DNA of 7,118 nucleotides from assembly GCA_018882725.1 (NCBI GenBank), contig VERK01000116.1:1-7118 (forward strand), read 5' to 3'. Under the pieces are notes generated by a model. The model was given only the letters and a program-made list of their open reading frames with translations. It was not told where the DNA came from and searched no databases. This document shows positions 1 to 5,096 of the stretch, one piece after another. Within the stretch, counting starts at the first letter, position 1; every line of letters begins with the position of its first letter. Source of the stretch: Actinomycetota bacterium (GTDB taxonomy: Bacteria; Actinomycetota; Acidimicrobiia; Acidimicrobiales; Ilumatobacteraceae). Made by a program: the position numbers and the translations under genes.

Positions 1-1
1 T

Positions 2-955
2 CTCATCACTCGGCGGCGCGTGATTCAGGGTGGCGCAGTCGGACTCGGGGCTCTGCTTCTCAGCGCCTGCCGGCGCCAACCAGGCATCGGAATTCTCCCG
101 GGGATCACCGGACCGGCCAAGGACGGACTCACGCTCCCCGGTTTCGACATGTTCGCATCCACGGTCAAGGTCACGAAGTCCGGGTCGTGGTGGTTGGTGG
201 AGAGCAACGGCCTCCCCGCGCACGGAATGATGATCGGGATCACGTCATGGCAGCAGCAGGTGCCGACGGCACAGCCGTATTCGGGTGCGAACTCGTGGCA
301 GATTCCGGTGGTTCCCGAACTCGCCGATGCGCCGGTGTCAGCACGTACTTCGTTGTATCGAGGAGCAATCGCACTCGCGGCGAACGGCGTGCCCATCTTC
401 AACGCGCTCAACAATCGTGGCGATGATGCTTTCTTGTTCGGTGAGCTCGATCAGTGGGGCGGCCATGCTGGGCGTGCTGACGACTACCACTACCACATCG
501 CTCCGTTGCATCTTCAGAGTCAAGTCGGACCCGGACGCCCGATTGCGTGGGCGCTCGATGGGTTTCCGATCTATGGCGAGACCGAGCCTGACGGATCGCC
601 GATGAAAGCGCTCGACGAATTCAACGGGCATTTCGACTCGATTGGCTATTACCACTACCACGGCACTCGCACGTACCCGTATATCAATGGTGGCCTCCGC
701 GGGAAGATCACGGTCTCGGGTGATCAGATCGAGCCCCAACCACGCACAACTCCATTTCGTCCCGCACTCGAACCGCTTCGTGGCGCGACGATCACCTCGT
801 TCGACTCGCCGACGTCGGGTTCGTACCGCCTCGGCTACACGGTTGATGGCCGTGCGGGTGAGGTTGCGTACACGGTCTCGGCCACGGAAGTGCGGTTCAC
901 GTTCACGTCGGTGGATGGCGCTGTTACCACTGAGACCTACGCCCGCCGCCCCTAA
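2..955 (+). CDS. Tat-exported YHYH-domain lipoprotein (5' partial)
   Basis: The frame is open to the left edge, so the gene starts outside the window. A GTG at 20 is available, but the codons before it read LITRRR and continue VIQGGAVGLGALLLSAC. This is a twin-arginine signal (TRRRVIQ) with a short hydrophobic stretch and an LLSAC lipobox; the lipidated Cys codon is 68-70. Starting at the GTG would remove the arginines, so the true start lies upstream. The product is probably folded in the cytoplasm, exported by Tat and anchored to the outer face of the membrane. The YHYH motif occurs twice, at 485-496 (DDYHYHIAP) and 650-661 (GYYHYHGTR), with WALDGFPIYGE between them, the layout of the YHYH protein family (Pfam PF14240). 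The clustered His/Tyr could bind metal, but the family has no established reaction. A ~60-residue beta-rich tail follows the domain. The TAA stop lies a few bases before a palindromic repeat. Confidence 0.9.
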   Translation, partial: LITRRRVIQGGAVGLGALLLSACRRQPGIGILPGITGPAKDGLTLPGFDMFASTVKVTKSGSWWLVESNGLPAHGMMIGITSWQQQVPTAQPYSGANSWQIPVVPELADAPVSARTSLYRGAIALAANGVPIFNALNNRGDDAFLFGELDQWGGHAGRADDYHYHIAPLHLQSQVGPGRPIAWALDGFPIYGETEPDGSPMKALDEFNGHFDSIGYYHYHGTRTYPYINGGLRGKITVSGDQIEPQPRTTPFRPALEPLRGATITSFDSPTSGSYRLGYTVDGRAGEVAYTVSATEVRFTFTSVDGAVTTETYARRP

Positions 956-956
956 C

Positions 957-1003
957 CATTGGGCGCGAAACCCCGGCATTTTTGCCGGTCTGGTTCCCCA
1001 TGC
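957..1003 (-). repeat. Palindromic repeat copy A
   Basis: This is one of four copies in the window, in opposite orientation to copy B (1503-1548). Its reverse complement matches B at about 40 of 43 aligned bases. The core is CCGGCA-TTTT-TGCCGG (973-988), a 6-bp stem with a 4-base loop. Outer arms pair imperfectly (GAAACC against GGTTCC, CATTGGG against CCCCATG), so the whole element can form a long cruciform or RNA hairpin. It begins directly after the YHYH gene stop. No T-run follows the stem, so it does not look like an ordinary intrinsic terminator, although transcript-end stabilisation is possible. Confidence 0.85.
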
Positions 1004-1036
1004 ACGGTTCGCTCAGTCGTCTGAGGTCGTCCCACA

Positions 1037-1056
1037 TCCGACGCGATGTCGTCGGA
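1037..1056. promoter_or_regulatory. Inverted repeat before hicA, candidate operator or RNA hairpin
   Basis: TCCGACG at 1037-1043 and CGTCGGA at 1050-1056 form a perfect 7-bp inverted repeat around a 6-base spacer. Its right arm overlaps the GGAG Shine-Dalgarno element (1054-1057) of hicA. Known HicAB systems repress their own promoter through palindromic operators, so this is a plausible binding site. Alternatively, folded as RNA it would hide the ribosome binding site. A second small inverted repeat, CTCAG-TCGT-CTGAG, lies at 1012-1025. Chance occurrence of either is not excluded. Confidence 0.4.
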
Positions 1057-1066
1057 GTTCCCCTCG

Positions 1067-1285
1067 ATGAAGGCGCGGCCCTTGTTGCGTGTGTTGATGC
1101 GTGAGCCGTTGAGTTACCGCATCGTGAGACAACGCGGCTCCCATCGACGACTTGAGTCGGCTATGGGATTCCCGCCCCTGTTATTCGCGTTTCACGACAA
1201 GGCCACAGTGAGGTCCGGTCTGATTCGCGCCGTTCTCGTTGAATCCGTGGGCCTGACCGAGGAAAAGGCGAAGGAGTTACTATGA
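1067..1285 (+). CDS. hicA: HicA family type II toxin (putative mRNA interferase)
   Basis: The 72-residue product matches the HicA fold in order and length. It has an N-terminal MKARPLLRVL helix, then VRQRGSHRRL containing the GSH signature with the presumed catalytic His26, then a strand (LLFAFHDKATV), and finally the SGLIRAVLVESVGLTEEKA helices. HicA proteins are small double-stranded-RNA-binding-like RNases that cleave mRNA and block translation. The ATG at 1067 is chosen over the in-frame ATG at 1046 because GGAG (1054-1057) sits 9 bases before it and because HicA proteins usually begin at MKxR. The gene ends in ATGA, sharing bases with the start of the next gene, its antitoxin. The pair sits between two inverted palindromic repeats, which suggests it arrived as a cassette. 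Activity is inferred; all family-level landmarks are present and nothing looks broken. Confidence 0.87.
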   Translation: MKARPLLRVLMREPLSYRIVRQRGSHRRLESAMGFPPLLFAFHDKATVRSGLIRAVLVESVGLTEEKAKELL

Positions 1286-1500
1286 CTGACGAGGTGCGTG
1301 TGATGAAGCTTCTGGTCGGTTCGGAGCGTGTGGGCAAAAAGGTTGTTTGGGGTGCCCGGGTTCCCGAGATCAATCTGTACGCGGCCGGTAACTCGCGAGA
1401 TGAGGTCATTGCGCTTGCGCGCGAATCGATCGTGATCGAGTTTCCCGACTTGGTCGATCTGATCGAAGTTGCCGACGACCTCGGCGACCCCCCGGCCTGA
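1282..1500 (+). CDS. hicB: HicB-like antitoxin
   Basis: The 72-residue product starts at an ATG overlapping the hicA stop by 4 bases, with AAGGAG 5 bases upstream. Translational coupling would give balanced production. The segment VVWGARVPEINLYAAGNSRDEVIALARESI resembles the partial RNase H fold of HicB antitoxins: a strand, a PE(I/L) turn, an 'aaGnsrdEv' loop and a helix. HicB binds HicA and covers its active site. The C-terminus is short and acidic (VADDLGDPPA). No ribbon-helix-helix or helix-turn-helix domain follows, so this looks like a neutralising domain only, and autorepression would need another surface or a different protein. Identification rests on position plus this fold pattern and is less certain than for hicA. 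An internal Met at residue 8 is a weaker alternative start. Confidence 0.78.
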   Translation: MTDEVRVMKLLVGSERVGKKVVWGARVPEINLYAAGNSRDEVIALARESIVIEFPDLVDLIEVADDLGDPPA

Positions 1501-1502
1501 CC

Positions 1503-1548
1503 GCATGGGGAGCCAGACCGGCAAAAATGCCGGGGTTCCGCACCCATG
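1503..1548 (+). repeat. Palindromic repeat copy B
   Basis: It begins two bases after the hicB stop codon and is an inverted partner of copy A. The core CCGGCA-AAAA-TGCCGG is at 1518-1533, flanked by CATGGGG on the left and GCACCCATG on the right, which can pair as outer arms. Beyond the palindrome, CACCCATGAGGGGTGGGTCT (1541-1560) is 19 of 20 identical to the sequence after copy D, so the conserved unit may extend to about 1560. It lies in the leader of the oxidoreductase gene. Confidence 0.85.
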
Positions 1549-1595
1549 AGGGGTGGGTCTAATCTGAGGGGCGAGCCACATCGGGGGAGGTGCGC

Positions 1596-2906
1596 GTGAA
1601 GACCATCTGGTTCCACCTCATGCCGTATCCGGAACTGCCGGACGACTTCACGTCCGAGCACCGGTCGGTCTGGGTCGACATCGATCCGGGTCTGTTCGAC
1701 CCGCGTGTCGGCCATCGCATGTACAACGAGTACATCGACGAGCTCGAGTTCGCGGCGTCGGTCGGCTTCGACGGCGTGGGCATCAACGAGCACCACTCCA
1801 ACGCGTACGGCCTCATGCCGAGTCCTAATCTCATCGCGGCCACGCTTGCGCGCACGTGCCCTGATGCCGCGCTCGTGGTGCTCGGCGATTCGGTCGCCCT
1901 CTACAACCCGCCCATTCGAGTGGCCGAAGAGTTCGCGATGCTCGACTGCATCAGCGGTGGTCGATTGGTGGCGGGCTTCCCCGTGGGCACACCCATGGAC
2001 ACGCTCTACGCGTACGGCAACAATCCGGCCACGTTGCGCGAGCGCTACCACGAAGGCCTCGAACTCATCTTGAAGGCCTGGACCGCAGATGACGTCTTCT
2101 CGTTCAACGGCAAGTACTCGAAACTGCGCTACGTGAATTGCTGGCCGCGCCCCGTGCAGCAGCCGCATCCGCCGGTATGGATTCCGGGCGGTGGCTCCAT
2201 CGACACATGGGAATGGTGCGCACGCTCCGGTTACTCGTATCTGTACCTGAGCTACTTCGGATACAAGGCCGCGATGAAGACCATGCAGGGCTTCTGGAAG
2301 TGCGTCGAAGAAGCGGGTCGTCCGGCCAATCCGTTCCAGGCCGGCTTCGCGCAGTTCTTCGGAGTGGCCGATAGCGAGGCCGAGGCGATCGAGTTGTATC
2401 GCGAGCCGGCTGAGTACTTCTTCAACCGTTGCTTGCACGTGTACCCGGGTTTTGCCGATCCGCCCGGTTACAAGACGCTCGCCACCGTGCGCAACGGTGC
2501 CGAGGGCATGGTCGAACGCGCCGCGCGTGAAGCGAGTGAGCGCGCCGAGCAGGCCGCGAAGAAGGCTGAGCGCAAGGCCGCGCAGCAGTCGTTCAGTGCC
2601 GCATCGCACATGTCGTTCGAGCAGATGGTGGAGAAGGGTTACGTGATCGTGGGCAATCCCGATCAAGTGGCCGAGAAGACCATCGAGATGGCCAAGCAGT
2701 TGCGTATCGGACACGTGATGTCGCTCTGCCACTTCGGCAACATGAGTCGCGACCTCGCGATGCACAACACCGAACTCATGGCCACCAAGGTGCTTCCGCA
2801 GATCCGCCATCTGTGGGACGACGAATGGGAAGACCACTGGTGGCCCACGCCGTTGCCGGCGGCCGATCGCATGGTGCCCTCACCGCGGCCCACCGTGTCT
2901 CGATGA
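1596..2906 (+). CDS. LLM-class flavin-dependent oxidoreductase (luciferase-like monooxygenase)
   Basis: The 436-residue product is a bacterial-luciferase-like TIM-barrel enzyme (Pfam PF00296) expected to use reduced flavin and O2, or F420, to oxidise an organic substrate. Visible landmarks are MKTIWFHLMPYP as strand 1, GVGINEHHSNAYGLMPSPN (residues ~61-79, including the EHH typical of the family), a LGDSVALYNPPIRVAEEFAMLD stretch, and GGRLVAGFPVGTPMD (~121-135), the conserved flavin-site region. PVQQPHPPVWIPGGG follows further on. Residues ~305-331 form a charged Ala/Lys/Glu-rich helix, MVERAAREASERAEQAAKKA and onward, that looks like a family-specific insertion. The GTG at 1596 is preferred to the GTG at 1590 because the latter overlaps the strong GGGGGAGG site (1583-1590), which is correctly spaced for 1596. 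The stop overlaps the ATG of the downstream hydrolase, so the two are probably made together. The substrate cannot be read from sequence. Confidence 0.92.
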   Translation: MKTIWFHLMPYPELPDDFTSEHRSVWVDIDPGLFDPRVGHRMYNEYIDELEFAASVGFDGVGINEHHSNAYGLMPSPNLIAATLARTCPDAALVVLGDSVALYNPPIRVAEEFAMLDCISGGRLVAGFPVGTPMDTLYAYGNNPATLRERYHEGLELILKAWTADDVFSFNGKYSKLRYVNCWPRPVQQPHPPVWIPGGGSIDTWEWCARSGYSYLYLSYFGYKAAMKTMQGFWKCVEEAGRPANPFQAGFAQFFGVADSEAEAIELYREPAEYFFNRCLHVYPGFADPPGYKTLATVRNGAEGMVERAAREASERAEQAAKKAERKAAQQSFSAASHMSFEQMVEKGYVIVGNPDQVAEKTIEMAKQLRIGHVMSLCHFGNMSRDLAMHNTELMATKVLPQIRHLWDDEWEDHWWPTPLPAADRMVPSPRPTVSR

Positions 2907-3676
2907 TCGATCAGGTGCAGTGGAAGGCGGGATCGCTGGAGATCTGGCGCGAGGGCGACGGCCCCACCGTTGGCTATCTGCACGGGATGGTGTGTGCGCC
3001 CGGGCGTCAGCCATTCGTGCCCGAGTTGGCCGGTCGCGGATTCCGCGTCGTCGCGCCGTCGTTACCGGGATACTCGCGCACGTCGCCGTCGGCTGACATT
3101 CGCAACATCCACGACTGGGTGTTCGCGTTGTCGGAGATCATCGACGTGGCCGGTTTGGCTGGTGCACCGATGGTCGCATCGTCCACTGGCGCGATGCTCG
3201 CGCTCGAGTTGGCTGCGGTGCGGCCCGAGGCGTTCTCGTCGCTCGTGTTGGTGGCGCCGCTCGGTTTGTGGCGTGAGGATCGTCCGGTGGCCGATCCGTT
3301 CTCCACCACATTGAGCGGGCAGCGCGCCTTGCTCACGAAGGACCCGGCCGCGACGGCGTTGTTCTTCGAGGATTCCGCGTCGGGTGATTTGCTGGTGGAT
3401 GCGACGATTCAGCGCTACACCGCGCGCACCGCGACGGCGAGTTTGGTGTGGCCGATTCCGGAGTTCGGTTTGGCCGAGCGGATTCATCGCGTGTCGTGTC
3501 CGGTCACGCTGGTGTGGGGGAGTGACGACCAGATCATCGATCCGAGTTACGCCGATGTGTTCGTGTCGCAGGTACGCGACGTGCGCGGTCGACATGTGGT
3601 GAACGGTGCGGGTCACTTGGCTGAGTGGGACGACCCTCGCGCTGTGGCGTCACTGGCCGCTGCCGCGATCGCGTGA
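2903..3676 (+). CDS. Alpha/beta hydrolase
   Basis: The 257-residue product has the alpha/beta-hydrolase fold. YLHGM (residues 25-29) is the oxyanion region. ASSTGA (92-97) is the nucleophile elbow with Ser94, an A-x-S-x-G variant of the usual G-x-S-x-G. LVWGSDDQIID (203-213) carries the acid, probably Asp209. GAGHLAEW (235-242) carries the catalytic His238. The triad is complete and the length is normal for a single-domain cytosolic hydrolase; no signal peptide is seen. The ATG at 2903 overlaps the oxidoreductase stop as ATGA. In-frame starts further upstream (from 2813) lie inside the preceding gene and are not needed. Coupling suggests that it hydrolyses an ester, lactone or other product of the upstream oxidoreductase, for example after a Baeyer-Villiger-type reaction; this is inference. 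A haloperoxidase- or C-C-hydrolase-like role is equally possible. Confidence 0.9.
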   Translation: MIDQVQWKAGSLEIWREGDGPTVGYLHGMVCAPGRQPFVPELAGRGFRVVAPSLPGYSRTSPSADIRNIHDWVFALSEIIDVAGLAGAPMVASSTGAMLALELAAVRPEAFSSLVLVAPLGLWREDRPVADPFSTTLSGQRALLTKDPAATALFFEDSASGDLLVDATIQRYTARTATASLVWPIPEFGLAERIHRVSCPVTLVWGSDDQIIDPSYADVFVSQVRDVRGRHVVNGAGHLAEWDDPRAVASLAAAAIA

Positions 3677-3710
3677 ACTGCTCTCGCGTATCTGCACTCG
3701 CGTGAACTGC
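3669..3710 (+). repeat. Short tandem repeat at the hydrolase 3' end
   Basis: TCGCGTGAACTGC occurs exactly at 3669-3681 and 3698-3710. A shorter related unit, TCGCGTATCTGC, lies between them (3684-3695). Together they form about three units of 14-15 bases. The first copy contains the hydrolase stop codon (3674-3676) and the last copy abuts palindromic repeat C. It may be a local slippage duplication, or a footprint of insertion of the palindromic element. Confidence 0.7.
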
Positions 3711-3755
3711 ATGGGTGCGAAACCCCGGCAAATTTGCCGGTTCTGACGCCCAAGC
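3709..3755 (-). repeat. Palindromic repeat copy C
   Basis: The left arm, CATGGGTGCGAAAC followed by the core, is in the same orientation as copy A. The core CCGGCAAATTTGCCGG at 3725-3740 is a perfect 16-base palindrome (stem CCGGCA/TGCCGG with an AATT loop). Positions 3710-3740 match the reverse complement of copy D at 30 of 31 bases. The right arm (3741-3755) has diverged from the GGTTCCCCATGC seen in A and D, so this copy looks decayed on its inner side. The end coordinate is approximate. Confidence 0.8.
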
Positions 3756-3781
3756 TGAGCGCCAACCGACCGCGTGCTCCC

Positions 3782-3827
3782 GCATGGGGAACCACACCGG
3801 CAAATTTGCCGGAGTTTCGCACCCATG
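3782..3827 (+). repeat. Palindromic repeat copy D
   Basis: It is the inverted partner of copy C and in the same orientation as B. The core CCGGCAAATTTGCCGG is at 3797-3812, with outer arms CATGGGG and GCACCCATG that can pair. The shared extension runs on to about 3839 (CACCCATGAGGGGAGGGTCT at 3820-3839). Only about 40 bases separate its core from the inner edge of copy C. Its right arm includes the probable ribosome binding site and ATG of the transporter gene. Confidence 0.85.
3811..3827 (+). promoter_or_regulatory. Ribosome binding site and start codon formed inside repeat D
   Basis: GGAG at 3811-3814 lies 10 bases before the ATG at 3825-3827, the first suitable in-frame start outside the palindrome core. 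The other repeat copies have GGGG at the equivalent position; one base change in D creates GGAG. The first two bases of the site belong to the hairpin stem (3797-3812), so hairpin formation could limit translation of the transporter. An alternative start at CTG 3846, after GGAGGG at 3831-3836, is possible but needs a rare codon. Confidence 0.45.
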
Positions 3828-5096
3828 AGGGGAGGGTCTGGCAGGCTGGTTCCCATCGACATCGTCGCCATCCAGCGCCGGACCCTGCGCGTCCTGATCC
3901 TCGGCCAATTGGCCGCAGCCGCCGCACTCTCGTCGGCTGTCACCGTGGGGGCGTTCGTCATCCAGCGCATCCTCGGCCAGGACACGCCGTGGGGCGGCAT
4001 CGCCACCGCCACCGTCACCATCGGCACCGCCTTCATGTCGCAGTACCTCTCGCGCCTCATGTCCAAGCGCGGGCGCCGCGACGGACTCCGACTCGGTTAC
4101 TTCCTCGCCATCATCGGCGGATTCATCGCCGCCATCGGGGCCGAAACGAAGACTCTCGCCATCTTCATCGTTGGCCTCTTCGTGTACGGAAGCGGACAAG
4201 CGTCCAATCTGCTCTCGCGCTACGCCGCCACCGATCTCGCAGCTCCCGATCAGCGTGGCGCCGCGATGAGTCGCATTCTGTTCGCCTCCACGTTCGGCGC
4301 TGTGCTCGGCCCGGTCTTGGTGCTGCCTGCACAGGCCGCCGGCGAGACGTGGTTCGACTGGAACAAGTACACCGGCCCGTGGTTCTTCTCGGCCGTGTTC
4401 TTCCTCGTCTCTCTCGGCAACGCGTGGCTCAGGCTCAAGCCCGACCCGCTGGTGCTCGCGCGCGAAATCTCGGGCCAACCGATCGGCGAAGTCGCCCCCA
4501 TCAACTTGCGCGAAGCCCTCGGCGCAGTATTCGCCACGCGTCAGGGAACGCTGGCCGTTGCGTCGATGATCATCTCGCAGATGACGATGGTCGCGGTGAT
4601 GACGATGACGCCCGTGCACCTGAAGTCGCACGGCCACGAGACCGTCAGTTCGTACGTGATCTCGCTGCACATCGCGGGGATGTACGCGTTCAGCCCGTGG
4701 GTGGGCCGATTCAGCGACAAGCAAGGTCGCATCCGCACCATCCAGATTGGTGGAGTGTTGCTCGCGGCGGCCACGGCCATGTCGGCTCTCGCCGGCAACG
4801 GCTATCTGCTGCTCTTCCCGGCGCTGTGGCTGCTCGGCATCGGCTGGAGTTTCGGTCTCATCGGCGGATCGAGTCTGCTCATCGACTCGGTGAGCGAACG
4901 CGTGCGCGTGTCGGTGCAAGGTGCGGCCGACATGTCGATGAGCTTGTTGGGCGGACTGGCCGGATTCTCCAGCGGATTCATCCGCAAAGCCGTGGGCTAT
5001 CACGTGTTGTCCACGTTCGCCCTCGTGCTCGCGTGCCTATTGGCGGCCGCCGCAGCGTTGCGTCCGTTGTTCGAGAAGCCAGCGGCCGCGAACTAG
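3825..5096 (+). CDS. MFS transporter, 12 predicted transmembrane helices
   Basis: The 423-residue product has about 12 hydrophobic helices in two halves. The first helix is at roughly residues 23-46, and a long central loop containing LKPDPLVLAREISGQPIGE separates helices 6 and 7. A motif-A-like loop follows helix 2 (SRLMSKRGRRDGLRLG), and a second, GRFSDKQGRIRTI, occupies the equivalent place in the C-terminal half. This internal symmetry is characteristic of the major facilitator superfamily. It is an inner-membrane secondary transporter, probably a proton-driven efflux or uptake carrier; the substrate cannot be assigned. The start is uncertain. A GTG at 3774 extends the frame through repeat D and is unlikely; the ATG at 3825 is inside the repeat's right arm but has a GGAG site. 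The gene ends in TAG within CTAG, which is also the stop of the opposing gene. Confidence 0.88.
   Translation: MRGGSGRLVPIDIVAIQRRTLRVLILGQLAAAAALSSAVTVGAFVIQRILGQDTPWGGIATATVTIGTAFMSQYLSRLMSKRGRRDGLRLGYFLAIIGGFIAAIGAETKTLAIFIVGLFVYGSGQASNLLSRYAATDLAAPDQRGAAMSRILFASTFGAVLGPVLVLPAQAAGETWFDWNKYTGPWFFSAVFFLVSLGNAWLRLKPDPLVLAREISGQPIGEVAPINLREALGAVFATRQGTLAVASMIISQMTMVAVMTMTPVHLKSHGHETVSSYVISLHIAGMYAFSPWVGRFSDKQGRIRTIQIGGVLLAAATAMSALAGNGYLLLFPALWLLGIGWSFGLIGGSSLLIDSVSERVRVSVQGAADMSMSLLGGLAGFSSGFIRKAVGYHVLSTFALVLACLLAAAAALRPLFEKPAAAN

Noticed and set aside
973..988. Repeat A core as an intrinsic terminator of the YHYH gene
   Set aside because: The T-run is in the loop and not after the stem; the same core also occurs upstream of genes.
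1012..1025. CTCAG-TCGT-CTGAG hairpin
   Set aside because: A 5-bp stem is too short to claim as a site on its own.
1046..1066. Earlier ATG start for hicA at 1046
   Set aside because: It has no good ribosome binding site, lies in the spacer of the inverted repeat, and adds residues not expected in HicA; the ATG at 1067 has GGAG at the right distance.
1161..2837. Long antisense open frame (558 codons) opposite hicAB and the oxidoreductase
   Set aside because: The translation is rich in Arg, His and Val with no domain pattern and runs across three unrelated genes and a repeat; it is a shadow of GC-rich codon use.
2813..2902. Upstream start for the alpha/beta hydrolase
   Set aside because: It lies well inside the oxidoreductase gene; the ATGA overlap at 2903 gives a standard coupled start and a normal family length.
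3774..3824. GTG start at 3774 for the transporter
   Set aside because: It would translate straight through repeat D, giving a repeat-encoded N-terminus; the ATG at 3825 has a usable ribosome binding site.
957..3827. The four repeats as a CRISPR array
   Set aside because: The copies are in alternating orientation with spacings of hundreds to thousands of bases, and no cas gene is present.
3534..5003. Long antisense open frame (489 codons) opposite the transporter
   Set aside because: Low-complexity His/Glu/Arg composition, no family resemblance, and it crosses repeats C and D.
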